Notes under the pieces: generated by a model
What the model saw: only the letters and a program-made list of their open reading frames with translations
What the model was told of the DNA's origin: nothing
Database searches by the model: none
Origin: a virus
DNA length: 52,497 nucleotides
Direction: 5' to 3' (one strand)
Virus record (IMG/VR): IMGVR_UViG_3300048921_000300
Span: 1-52,497 of that record
Position numbers and translations under genes: made by a program
Shown here: piece by piece, positions 1 to 6,208 of the stretch
Numbering within the stretch: the first letter of the stretch is position 1
Layout of the letters: each line of letters opens with the position of its first letter

Positions 1-127
1 CCTGTGCCGACATGAACCGTTGGCCTTGGCGCGTTTCGCGCGTTCGTGATTGACGGCTCTGCCGCAGAAATCTAGGGAAACCGCCACCGCCCCCGTAGCT
101 CAGCAGGACAGAGCGACGGTTTCCTAA
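1..127. repeat. attL: left copy of the 127-bp direct repeat
   Basis: Bases 1-127 are identical to 52266-52392. The repeat holds 88 bases upstream of a tRNA-Arg gene and the first 39 bases of the tRNA. Identity ends in the anticodon loop: the left copy continues TTCGTGG, the right copy ACCGCAGG. The repeat begins at the first base of the window, so it may extend further left. This copy should be the original chromosomal 5' side of the tRNA, cut off from its 3' half by the prophage. Confidence 0.92.
89..127 (+). pseudogene. Truncated tRNA-Arg 5' half left at attL
   Basis: These 39 bases equal the acceptor 5' strand, D arm and anticodon 5' strand of the intact tRNA-Arg(CCT) at the other end. 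The anticodon-stem partner, T arm and acceptor 3' strand are missing and replaced by phage sequence from 128 on. Because the 88 upstream bases are also kept, the fragment probably retains the tRNA promoter and would transcribe into the tail-to-head 3' side of the integrase gene. Confidence 0.85.
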
Positions 128-183
128 TTCGTGGACAGCACGGCGCGACGGCACAGTGAAAGGCGCGGAAATCTGCCGGAAAA

Positions 184-1260
184 TCATTGTGCGTCGCCTG
201 CAGACCGTTGCTCCTGTGCCGCTCTTTGTGACACCCCGAAGCGGGCGGCTTTCGCCACCTCGGGCGGCACGAAGTCGAGATAGCGCTCCGTCGTCGTGAT
301 GCTGTCGTGCCCCATTTCGCCTTGCAGATCGTAGATGGAACCGCGCCCCTTGCGCAGATATTCCACCGCGAAAAGGTGGCGGAAATCATGGTGGCTGAAC
401 GGCTGAAAGTCGCGCCCGTCGCGTGCCGCTTTTTGTGCCACCCTCCGCATATATCCCCCGATCCGGCTGGAGACATCCTTGAAGCGCGCGCCGGCCCCTT
501 TCCAGAAGACATAGGGCTTGCCGATGTAGCGCGGCTGGCGATCGATGATCTCGATCGCGCGATCGGTCAGCGGGATCGTGCGGACCTTCTCGCCCTTGCC
601 GTTGACGATGGTGATCAGGCGCTCGGTCCGGTCCACATGCGCGTGGTGCAGGCCGCAGACCTCATCGAGCCGCATGCCGTTTTCGCGCGTCAGCTCGCAC
701 ATGTCGACGATCCGGCCAGGCATCTTCGGGAACATCTCAGCGATGGCGTCGGGCTGCGGCAGCACGATGCGGACGACTTTCTCCGGCACGATCCGGCGCC
801 GGTTGATCGCGGTGGCCGGATTGTCGGCGATCCAGCCTTCGTCGATCGCATGGTTGAAGACGCTCGACAGGGCGGTAAGGTCGCGGCGGATGGTGGCGTT
901 GGTCACGCCGGCGCGCTTGCGCTCCTTGATCATTTCCTTGACGATGTCAGCGGTCACCTGCTGGATATCGAGGTGGTCGAGGAAGCCGCGCAGCTGGCGG
1001 AAGCTCACCGCGTAGCGCTTGAAAGTCTTGTCGCCCAGGCTGCCGGCGACATTCTCGTTCCATGAGACGACGGCTTGCGGCCATGTGATCGGGCCGGCGA
1101 TCCCGTAGACCGCTTCGTCCTCGATCGATTCCCTCAGCGCCTTGAGGCGCTTTTCCGCGATCCGCTCAGAACGTGTTCGTAGGCTCTGTCGATATTCGAC
1201 GCCCCGGACCTTGAAACGCGCCCAATAGATCCCGTCGCGGAGGTAGGTGTTTTTCGGCAT
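184..1260 (-). CDS. int: Tyrosine recombinase (phage integrase)
   Basis: Site-specific integrase of 358 residues, transcribed towards attL. The N-terminal part (about 1-160) looks like the arm-binding and SAM-like core-binding domains. The catalytic domain (about 165-340) shows the full set: Arg197 (ENGMRLDEV), Lys222 (NGKGEK), His291-x-x-Arg294 (HHDFRH), His318 (MGHDS) and the nucleophile Tyr327 (ERYLDF). I chose the ATG at 1260 (MPKNTY) because AGGAAG lies 8 bases upstream; an in-frame ATG 30 bases earlier (1290) is possible. The gene abuts the attachment repeat, as is usual for tRNA-targeting integrases. It presumably catalyses recombination in the tRNA anticodon loop. Confidence 0.95.
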   Translation of the reverse strand: MPKNTYLRDGIYWARFKVRGVEYRQSLRTRSERIAEKRLKALRESIEDEAVYGIAGPITWPQAVVSWNENVAGSLGDKTFKRYAVSFRQLRGFLDHLDIQQVTADIVKEMIKERKRAGVTNATIRRDLTALSSVFNHAIDEGWIADNPATAINRRRIVPEKVVRIVLPQPDAIAEMFPKMPGRIVDMCELTRENGMRLDEVCGLHHAHVDRTERLITIVNGKGEKVRTIPLTDRAIEIIDRQPRYIGKPYVFWKGAGARFKDVSSRIGGYMRRVAQKAARDGRDFQPFSHHDFRHLFAVEYLRKGRGSIYDLQGEMGHDSITTTERYLDFVPPEVAKAARFGVSQRAAQEQRSAGDAQ

Positions 1261-1439
1261 GGCGCCTTCCTGTTGATCCGGGTCGCCCACGCCCTGAGCT
1301 CGGCCACGATGAACAGCCAGCGGCCGGCGGGCTTGGACGCGCCCGGAATCGAGCGTGCAAGATCTTGCAGCGTGCGCTTGGAAATGCCGGTGATCAAGGC
1401 CGCCTGTGAAATTCCGCAGCGCTCCGGGTCAGTCTGCAT
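1134..1439 (-). CDS. Excisionase-like helix-turn-helix protein
   Basis: A 101-residue protein whose first 60 residues read as a short winged-helix/MerR-like DNA-binding fold: an ISQAALITGISKRTLQ helix-turn-helix, then a basic wing (KPAGRWLFIVAEL) and WATRINRK. Placement directly before int suggests a recombination directionality factor. The last 41 codons overlap the integrase start by 127 bases in another frame and have low-complexity, basic composition, so the C-terminal tail may matter little. The start at 1439 overlaps the upstream gene by 11 bases, implying translational coupling. The role as excisionase is inferred from position and fold, not from a diagnostic motif. Confidence 0.6.
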   Translation of the reverse strand: MQTDPERCGISQAALITGISKRTLQDLARSIPGASKPAGRWLFIVAELRAWATRINRKAPCRKTPTSATGSIGRVSRSGASNIDRAYEHVLSGSRKSASRR

Positions 1440-1674
1440 TTTCGCTGTTGCTCATGAGGTAGGATCGGACGCGCTGGCCAAGGGAGGTAAGTTCACCACA
1501 AATTGGTTCGGCGATGTCCTCCGAAAGATCTTCTATGATATCTGGATGATCCTCATACTCGGTGGTCAAGACCCAAGATTTGGCGCCGAAGATTGCGCCT
1601 CTAATTGCCAAGCGCTGGACTTCCGTCAGCCCTTTCGCGATCTCCGCCAATGCCTGGGGTGCAGTGTCGGTCAT
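1429..1674 (-). CDS. Small conserved-type phage protein, function unknown
   Basis: 81 residues from the ATG at 1674, which has GGAAGG 8 bases upstream; a TTG 18 bases earlier is less likely. The sequence is acidic and helical (LTEVQRLAIRG..., ELTSLGQRVRSYL). The pattern of an LTEAQ-type helix followed later by LTPLG-like xVR is common among small proteins in phage early-left regions, but I can assign no function. It overlaps the excisionase-like gene and belongs to the int operon. A 97-base gap with no gene separates it from the next gene upstream. Confidence 0.6.
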   Translation of the reverse strand: MTDTAPQALAEIAKGLTEVQRLAIRGAIFGAKSWVLTTEYEDHPDIIEDLSEDIAEPICGELTSLGQRVRSYLMSNSENAD

Positions 1675-1771
1675 GGATTTGGCCTTCCGCAATGACGACA
1701 GTATTTTGTAGTCACATCCGGCGGGAATTTGAGCGGCTTGCTAAAGGCCAATTTGATGCGTTGCCAAACGC

Positions 1772-2362
1772 TCACCCTTCCGCTCCCTGATCGAGTGCTT
1801 GGCGGGCGCTCCTCTCTAACGCATCCAGCCATCTAAGGGTGTTCGCTTGGGGCGACCATTCGGGCCATGAGTGCGCCTCAGGGTCCAAACCTTGCAATTT
1901 GCATATCTCTGCGTGGGCCGACGCCAGATCGCTCCGAAACTGAGCGTAGGGCTTGAGCGCTTTTTCCAGCGCCTCCGTCAACCGCGCATTCGCGGCTTCG
2001 GTCTTGGTGGCGCGGGCTTGGGCCTCATCCCGTGCAGCCCTTGCTGTGGCAATCGCAGCATTCGCCAAGCCAGTAAAATTTCGCCTCCGATACTCTTCGA
2101 TCTCAGCCTTCAGCGCCTCAACCTCACCCTCCGCCGCGCTGGTTGCTGCGATGCGGGTGTTCCATGCGGTGATGGCTTCGGCACTGGTTGCGCCATAGGT
2201 CTGAACGTGATGCTTATTACCGCAAACCACCCCAAAAGCGCCGCGAGCGAGATTGCCGTTTAGCTTAGGCGCGCCGCCGCAAAGTGGACAGGGCTTCAGC
2301 GTCACCCCCTCGGGCGGCAGGGGCGTGGGATTGGTGGTCATGGGTGTGGCCTCGTTGCTCAT
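1772..2362 (-). CDS. Lar-like zinc-finger protein (restriction-alleviation family) with coiled coil
   Basis: 196 residues. The N-terminal part carries the Lar family pattern: LKPCPLCGGAPKL, then GVVCGNKHHVQTYG and AITAWNTR. In Lar proteins this small zinc ribbon ends in a WN.R motif. A long charged coiled coil follows (about residues 70-160, rich in E/A/K/R). E. coli Rac-prophage Lar dampens type I restriction; whether this homologue does so is inference, because many phage Lar-like proteins are untested. I chose the ATG at 2362 since it overlaps the upstream stop codon by four bases (ATGA). The longer upstream extension in this frame is arginine-rich read-through of the neighbour and is not used. 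Confidence 0.7.
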   Translation of the reverse strand: MSNEATPMTTNPTPLPPEGVTLKPCPLCGGAPKLNGNLARGAFGVVCGNKHHVQTYGATSAEAITAWNTRIAATSAAEGEVEALKAEIEEYRRRNFTGLANAAIATARAARDEAQARATKTEAANARLTEALEKALKPYAQFRSDLASAHAEICKLQGLDPEAHSWPEWSPQANTLRWLDALERSARQALDQGAEG

Positions 2363-2718
2363 GCGATCGTAAATCCCTTGCGGTAGCGCAGCGCCATGTA
2401 GGCGGTGGCGCTCATGCGGCCGGCGGCCTTGTCCTCGCTCGCCCAGCGGCGCATCAGATGCTCGGCGTCGCGGCGGGCCTCGCGGCCGGTGGCCTTGTCG
2501 CCGCGGGTGCCGCCGCGGGTGATGTGGGCGGCGATGGCGAGCGGGGCGAGCACGCGCCCGCGCACGGTCATCCGGTTCTGGAAGCTCGCCTGATGCGCGC
2601 CGCTGCAGAAGATCTGGCGGGCGTGGGCCGGAGCGAACTCGATCATGCACTCCGGGCAGTGATGGCGCGGATAGGCGATCGGCGCGAAGCGCGGCGTTTG
2701 AGAGGCTTCATGTAACAT
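2359..2718 (-). CDS. Hypothetical protein with Cys-rich N-terminal motif
   Basis: 119 residues with a HHCPECMIEFAP...RQIFCSGAHQASFQNRM segment, that is C-x2-C then C-x3-H, consistent with a one-zinc finger resembling FCS/MYM-type fingers. A phage-common NRMTVRGRVLAPLAIAA helix follows. Nearby prophages of sphingomonads often carry a similar small protein, but its job is unknown to me. The ATG at 2718 lies 10 bases after the stop of the upstream gene; no strong ribosome-binding site is seen, so coupling is likely. Confidence 0.62.
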   Translation of the reverse strand: MLHEASQTPRFAPIAYPRHHCPECMIEFAPAHARQIFCSGAHQASFQNRMTVRGRVLAPLAIAAHITRGGTRGDKATGREARRDAEHLMRRWASEDKAAGRMSATAYMALRYRKGFTIA

Positions 2719-2727
2719 GATGGGGGC

Positions 2728-2895
2728 TCACGCCTGATCGCCTTCGATTTCGTCCGCCCAGCCGCGATTGTCATTGTTGGGCGGGAGGTGGAGATAGCCA
2801 TGCTCGGCGTCGCGCGACGGGCATTTGAGCGTGTGATCCGCGCGCGCCCGGCATTCGATACAGGTGTAGGAGAGCGGATCGGGCTGGCCGGTCAC
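2728..2895 (-). CDS. 55-residue Cys-motif protein (GTG start)
   Basis: A short gene inside a longer open frame. I place its start at the GTG at 2895 because this overlaps the upstream stop codon as GTGA, the pattern used throughout this operon. The protein begins VTGQPDPLSYTCIEC and contains C-x2-C and a later Cys (TLKCPS), suggesting a small metal-binding fold, then an acidic tail. The remaining upstream part of the frame is arginine-rich and is the antisense of, or overlaps, the neighbour. Function unknown. Confidence 0.55.
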   Translation of the reverse strand: MTGQPDPLSYTCIECRARADHTLKCPSRDAEHGYLHLPPNNDNRGWADEIEGDQA

Positions 2896-3383
2896 AGCAG
2901 CGATCCCCGCCCGCGTATCGCCGCTGCCGGGAGCGTGATGACGTCCGGCTCTGCCGCGGGAGCGAGGGCGCGGGCTCGGGCGTCGGCGGCGGCGCGCTCG
3001 CGCAGCCGGATCGTCATCTCGGCGCAATCGACATGGTTGGGCCAGGGCCGTTGCTGGTGCCAGAGCAGGATCTCGACGCCGTCGGCGATCGTGACATTGC
3101 GCGGATCGTCGGGATAATGATCGGCGATCGCGCGCCAGACGCGGGCGAGACGCGCGAGCTCCTTGCGCTTGGCCTCGCCGGAAACCTCGTGGCCCGGCGC
3201 TCCGGCGAGGGTCACGACGAAGCGCCAGTCGGCGGCGATGGCGTAGAGCGTTTCGAGCCGCAAGGCGGAGGCCTCGGCCGCCACCTCGCCCGACGCGACC
3301 CGCTCTTCGGCCACCTGCGCCCACTCCGCCGCAAGCCATGCCGCAAGCCGCGCGTGGCGGGGAAAGTCGAAATACCAGGTCAT
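2892..3383 (-). CDS. Hypothetical phage early protein
   Basis: 163 residues, mostly helical and alanine/arginine rich, with no motif I recognise. It starts MTWYFDFPRH and has a central segment WRFVVTLAGAP...RKELARLARVWRAIADHYPDDPRN. The start overlaps the upstream stop as ATGA and the stop overlaps the next gene as GTGA, so it is a translated member of the leftward operon. Codon use matches neighbours with G/C at third positions. Function unknown. Confidence 0.6.
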   Translation of the reverse strand: MTWYFDFPRHARLAAWLAAEWAQVAEERVASGEVAAEASALRLETLYAIAADWRFVVTLAGAPGHEVSGEAKRKELARLARVWRAIADHYPDDPRNVTIADGVEILLWHQQRPWPNHVDCAEMTIRLRERAAADARARALAPAAEPDVITLPAAAIRGRGSLL

Positions 3384-3688
3384 GACGCGCCGGTTGCCTT
3401 GGCGATGACGGCTGCGATCTGGCGCAGCTCGCCCATAGTGACATCAACGGACACGGTCACATGATCGTGGATGTTTCGATTGGTGAGGCAGACGTTTTCA
3501 GGCAGGCAGCGTTTAAGCGCATCCAGTAACTCAGGCGCGGCCGCAAGCAATTGGCCGTCGGCCTGCGCGTTGGCGCCGAGCGTTGATATGAGCGCGACGA
3601 TTACACCGCCTGGAGCCATGATGGGCATGAAGCCATCGAGCGCCGCAGCCGACAGCCGATACGGTCCTTTGGTGTGCTTCGTGTTCAT
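3380..3688 (-). CDS. Ead/Ea22-type small phage protein
   Basis: 102 residues. It contains NAQADGQLLAAAPELLDALKRCL, the N-A-x-L-I/L-A-A-A-P-E-L-L-x-A-L signature seen in many short early proteins of lambdoid and other phages, preceded by TKGPYR. The biochemical role is unknown. The ATG at 3688 is preferred over the ATG four codons upstream because it overlaps the preceding stop codon by four bases. A second half (VTVSVDVTMGELRQIAAVIAKATG) is predicted to be helical. Confidence 0.6.
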   Translation of the reverse strand: MNTKHTKGPYRLSAAALDGFMPIMAPGGVIVALISTLGANAQADGQLLAAAPELLDALKRCLPENVCLTNRNIHDHVTVSVDVTMGELRQIAAVIAKATGAS

Positions 3689-3879
3689 GCGCCGAGCCAA
3701 TCGCGCAGGAGCGGGAGAGCGTAGTTGACGGCGAGCAGCGCGAGCGCGAGGCCGGCGCCGCCGATCAGGGCGCGCGCGCCATCCAATATGTCGGCGCGGA
3801 CGGAGGCGCGCGGCGCGCAGGCCGGGCAGGTGCAGCGGCCAGAGCGGGTAGCGGAACGGGCGACGAAGCGGCTGGCCAT
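3685..3879 (-). CDS. Small membrane protein with Cys pair
   Basis: 64 residues: a basic, Cys-containing N terminus (RSGRCTCPACAPR, with C-x-C and C-x2-C spacing) followed by one hydrophobic segment (about residues 37-57, ALIGGAGLALALLAVNYALPLL). The positive-inside rule predicts the N terminus in the cytoplasm. It starts one base after the stop of the upstream gene and its own stop overlaps the next start (ATGA). Function unknown. Confidence 0.5.
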   Translation of the reverse strand: MASRFVARSATRSGRCTCPACAPRASVRADILDGARALIGGAGLALALLAVNYALPLLRDWLGA

Positions 3880-3880
3880 C

Positions 3881-4363
3881 TCAGGCGGCCTTGCGGAGCG
3901 TGCAGAGGAAGCCGTTTTCGTGCTGCGGCACCCGCGAATAATAGCGCTGGACGACGCGGGTCATCGGCGTGAAGCCGTTGCGCTGCATCATCGCGTCGAA
4001 GGCGTCGATGGTCACGCGCGCGTCGAGATCGTTGGCGATCAGCCAGGCGAGATAATCCTCGTAGAGCGTGCGGGTGTTGGTGAAGCCATGCTCGCCCGGT
4101 GCCCGCCAGTGCGGTTCGCGCGTGACGCGCTCCATCGTCCAGCGCCCGAACGGCTTGAGCTTGACGTGGGCCGGATCGGCCAGCTCCTCGCGGGTGGCGA
4201 TGCGGCGCGGGCCGCCTTCGACCGAGATCAGGAAGCTGCCGTTGCGGTACGGCTCCTTGATCGTGCAGCGCCGCAGGTCACCGGTGCCGGGCTCGACCCA
4301 ATAGGCCGGGCTGTCGACGGTGCCGAAAGGGGGTGGATCGGCGGAGATTGAAGCAAATTGCAT
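3881..4363 (-). CDS. First gene of the leftward operon, hypothetical
   Basis: 160 residues, start supported by a perfect GGAGG six bases before the ATG. The C-terminal half (about 85-135) has TLYEDYLAWLIANDLDARVTIDAFDAMMQRNGF, resembling the YDDY-x-AW...F...L...GV pattern found in the 126-residue protein at 18826-19206 and in C-terminal DNA-binding domains of phage primases. That likeness suggests a nucleic-acid-binding fold, but it is inference. As first gene behind the operator-bearing promoter it should be produced early after derepression. Confidence 0.65.
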   Translation of the reverse strand: MQFASISADPPPFGTVDSPAYWVEPGTGDLRRCTIKEPYRNGSFLISVEGGPRRIATREELADPAHVKLKPFGRWTMERVTREPHWRAPGEHGFTNTRTLYEDYLAWLIANDLDARVTIDAFDAMMQRNGFTPMTRVVQRYYSRVPQHENGFLCTLRKAA

Positions 4364-4366
4364 GGT

Positions 4367-4385
4367 CGCCTCCTTCGTGGAGGCG
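4367..4385 (-). promoter_or_regulatory. Stem-loop occluding the ribosome-binding site of the leftward operon
   Basis: In the minus-strand transcript CGCCTCC, loop ACGAA, then GGAGGCG form a perfect seven-base-pair hairpin. The 3' arm contains the Shine-Dalgarno GGAGG of the 4363 gene, so folding would hide it. The hairpin begins just downstream of the predicted start of transcription. Confidence 0.55.
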
Positions 4386-4432
4386 ATATAGCGCTATGAA
4401 ACGTAGCGCGTCAATATGTTTTGTAGCGCGCA
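4386..4432 (-). promoter_or_regulatory. Predicted leftward promoter PL with repressor operators
   Basis: On the minus strand TTGACG (4414-4409), 17 bases, then CTATAT (4391-4386) make a good sigma70-type promoter. Overlapping it are three sites related to the palindrome GTAGCGCTAC of the repressor/Cro interval: ATAGCGCTAT at 4388-4397 on the -10 element, and the half-sites GTAGCGC at 4403-4409 (touching the -35) and at 4423-4429. Binding there would block transcription of the early-left operon in the lysogen. Confidence 0.65.
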
Positions 4433-4433
4433 G

Positions 4434-4982
4434 CTATTGGGTGCTGAGATATCCCTGTTCATTGTTGCGGGCGCAGGCTCCAATCATCATCCAGTCATGA
4501 CCGCCGTATCGCGCATACTCATGGTAACAGCCGGCAAGTGAGCTGCGCATGCCTTCATCCCCCCGATAGCGGTTCCAGATAGCTATAAAGTCGTGGGCTC
4601 CCTGGTATGCATTACGAGTGCATGCACCCCTCATCATGTAGTCATTTGGATATTCGCCGGCACAATAGGTTTTGGTTTCGCGCTTAATGCGCTTTTCGGA
4701 GGCATCGTCAGCTGTAAATATCGGTGTTGGCTGCGTAAGATTTAACGATGTCAATTGTGAAACAGGCGCGGATCTGGGAATAATCATTGGAACGATGAAC
4801 CAGAAGACGAAACCCAAGATTGCGAATGTAACAATTACATTTCCAACCGAAGATATTATTTTTGCCCGCTGGCGATCCGCAATTTCTTGCGCGCTGAAAT
4901 TGTGGTTGCAAAAGCGGCAGAGTTTTGCCTCAAATCGTACTGGCTCGGCGCAGCGTGGACATGGTTTGTGACCTGCCTTCAC
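4434..4982 (-). CDS. Zinc-ribbon, single-pass membrane protein with duplicated Cys motif, expressed with the repressor
   Basis: 182 residues from the GTG at 4982, chosen because it overlaps the repressor stop (GTGA) and has GGGAGG upstream; a TTG 18 bases earlier is the alternative. Order: an N-terminal zinc ribbon (C-x2-C...C-x2-C, CPRC and CRFC), one transmembrane helix (about 47-68), a Thr/Pro-rich linker, then a C-terminal domain with a two-fold internal repeat: C-x3-EY...D(Y/W)MM-x-GAC-x-RN...QG at about 107-128 and 152-177. The paired cysteines suit an extracytoplasmic domain. Lower GC than neighbours. Co-transcription with the repressor means lysogen expression, fitting superinfection exclusion or another conversion trait; this is inference. 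Confidence 0.7.
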   Translation of the reverse strand: MKAGHKPCPRCAEPVRFEAKLCRFCNHNFSAQEIADRQRAKIISSVGNVIVTFAILGFVFWFIVPMIIPRSAPVSQLTSLNLTQPTPIFTADDASEKRIKRETKTYCAGEYPNDYMMRGACTRNAYQGAHDFIAIWNRYRGDEGMRSSLAGCYHEYARYGGHDWMMIGACARNNEQGYLSTQ

Positions 4983-5686
4983 ATGCGCCTCCCGACCCAA
5001 ATAACCTTTCCGACGATATATACATCATCATAGTCAGCTTCCTGTGGCGGCACCGCAGGGTTGTCGGAGAGAATAAGGTAACGGTCACCGCTGCTTCCTT
5101 TGATCCGCCTCAGTCGCTTGATCATTCCCGCGCCAGCATAGGTGAGTGCCCAGATCTGATCCTGCTGCGCGACGCGATTCTGCGCGGCATCGATCAGGAT
5201 CATGTCGCTCCGGAGCAAGGTCGGCTCCATGCTTTCGCCGTGGCCGGTCGCAAGAAACAGGCGACTGACTGGCGAGCGGGTGACGCTTCGCAGAAAATCA
5301 CGCTGAAAAGGGACGAAGCCGGTTTCGGGATAATCCTCGACGATTGCGCCGTCGCCCATCGCGTAACTGATGTCGACCTGACGAACGTACTCAATGCCGT
5401 ATTTCTCGACCAGCAGTTCTGGTGTGCCGAATTCTCCTGGGGGCGGCCGTTCGGGCGGTTCAGTGTCAGGAAGAGGTCCGCCACGCAATAACCAGTCAGT
5501 CGGTACGTTCAACTTTTGAGCGAAGGCGGACGCGTGTTTGGCGTAAGCATTCTGGTTATTTTCGTAGGCGCGATAGGTGACTTCCTTCATCTGCATTGCG
5601 CGCGCAAATTCCGCTGCTTCATCAAACACACGCTCTCGCGCCCACTTCAACCGCCCGCCCGGCGATTCGATATCGTAATCATCCAT
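4979..5686 (-). CDS. LexA/CI-type prophage repressor (S24 peptidase)
   Basis: 235 residues from the ATG at 5686. An N-terminal helix-turn-helix (about 8-70: RLKWARERVFDEAAEFARAM, then VTYRAYENNQN and LNVPTDWLLRG) is followed by a linker and a C-terminal S24 autoprotease domain. The catalytic serine is Ser152 in GESMEPTL and the general base Lys190 in GMIKRLRR. Such repressors are self-cleaved when RecA is activated by DNA damage, so the prophage is probably SOS-inducible. A longer frame to 5761 exists but would read through the operators; I reject it. Divergent from the Cro-like gene across the operator region. Confidence 0.93.
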   Translation of the reverse strand: MDDYDIESPGGRLKWARERVFDEAAEFARAMQMKEVTYRAYENNQNAYAKHASAFAQKLNVPTDWLLRGGPLPDTEPPERPPPGEFGTPELLVEKYGIEYVRQVDISYAMGDGAIVEDYPETGFVPFQRDFLRSVTRSPVSRLFLATGHGESMEPTLLRSDMILIDAAQNRVAQQDQIWALTYAGAGMIKRLRRIKGSSGDRYLILSDNPAVPPQEADYDDVYIVGKVIWVGRRM

Positions 5687-5752
5687 GGCGGCTACGTTGC
5701 ACAATGTAGCGCTACAAATCATATTGCCACGTAGCGCTACGTTTGATAGCAC
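5686..5752. promoter_or_regulatory. Repressor/Cro operator region with divergent promoters
   Basis: Two perfect copies of GTAGCGCTAC lie at 5706-5715 and 5731-5740; the second is extended to the 14-base palindrome ACGTAGCGCTACGT. Their centres are 25 bases apart. A GCTAC half-site at 5691-5695 abuts the repressor start. A plausible rightward promoter is TTGCCA (5725-5730 region) with a weak -10 (GATAGC or TAGCAC) ending about eight bases before the Cro ATG, so that mRNA may be nearly leaderless. The operators overlap this promoter. Confidence 0.7.
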
Positions 5753-5759
5753 GCGACTC

Positions 5760-6002
5760 ATGCATCAGGAAACGATCCGAGCAATAGGCGGCGCGAAAGT
5801 GGTTGCCGACGCCTTGCGCGGGCTGGGATTGCAAATCGAAGACGTGACGGTCCGATCATGGACGCTCGCGGGCCGCTCGATCCCAGCGCGGTATTGGACG
5901 CATATCGCGGCGATCGCCGAAGAGCGCGGAATTCAATTCTCGATCGAGGATGCGGCTCGCGCTGTCGCCGTCGAACCCGGCGCCAAGGCTGAGGCGGCAT
6001 GA
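5760..6002 (+). CDS. Cro-like helix-turn-helix regulator
   Basis: 80 residues. The N-terminal part AIGGAKVVADALRGLG...VRSWTLAGRSIPARYWTHIAAIAEERG has the pattern of Cro/YdaS-like and carph-isopro-type small HTH proteins: a GGA-x-x-VA-x-AL helix, a recognition helix with W, then IPARYW. Divergent from the repressor and downstream of the shared operators, it is the natural Cro counterpart. I chose the ATG at 5760; there is no clear Shine-Dalgarno, consistent with a leaderless message. The frame upstream runs through the operators and is not used. Confidence 0.85.
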   Translation: MHQETIRAIGGAKVVADALRGLGLQIEDVTVRSWTLAGRSIPARYWTHIAAIAEERGIQFSIEDAARAVAVEPGAKAEAA

Positions 6003-6208
6003 GCGTCGGTTTGACAGAAGCGCAGCGGCGCGCCGCAATCGCAGGCAGCGTCTTTCTGAGCGTCTTTGTGGCGCAACAGCGTGCCGTAGCTGCGTCCGCA
6101 GCGGCAGACCGCCACCAGGATGCGGCGCGCGGGCGTGTGCGGGAAGCGTTCGTCGAGGGTCACCTCTCCGCCGTAGCATTTTCTTCATCCGTCGTGGAGG
6201 CCGCATGA
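5999..6208 (+). CDS. Small early protein, uncertain strand
   Basis: 69 residues, coupled to the Cro gene by an ATGA overlap and to the next gene by another. No recognised motif (starts MSVGLTEAQRRAAIAG; central alanine-rich helix). Third-position GC is only moderate. On the opposite strand 5933-6163 encodes a Cys-patterned protein with stronger codon bias, so the assignment is insecure; see findings. The overlap chain with both plus-strand neighbours is the reason I keep this frame. Confidence 0.4.
   Translation: MSVGLTEAQRRAAIAGSVFLSVFVAQQRAVAASAAADRHQDAARGRVREAFVEGHLSAVAFSSSVVEAA

Noticed and set aside
1-127. Terminal repeat as an artefact of a circular assembly
   Set aside because: The right copy continues into a complete tRNA 3' half and unrelated sequence, while the left does not, which fits attL/attR of an integrated element rather than a circular overlap.
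72-512. Minus-strand frame across attL and the integrase 3' end
   Set aside because: Overlaps the real integrase in another frame, crosses the attachment repeat and has shadow-like composition.
2363-2650. Long N-terminal extension of the Lar-like protein to 2650
   Set aside because: Arginine/proline-rich read of the neighbouring gene in another frame; the ATG at 2362 overlaps the previous stop by four bases.
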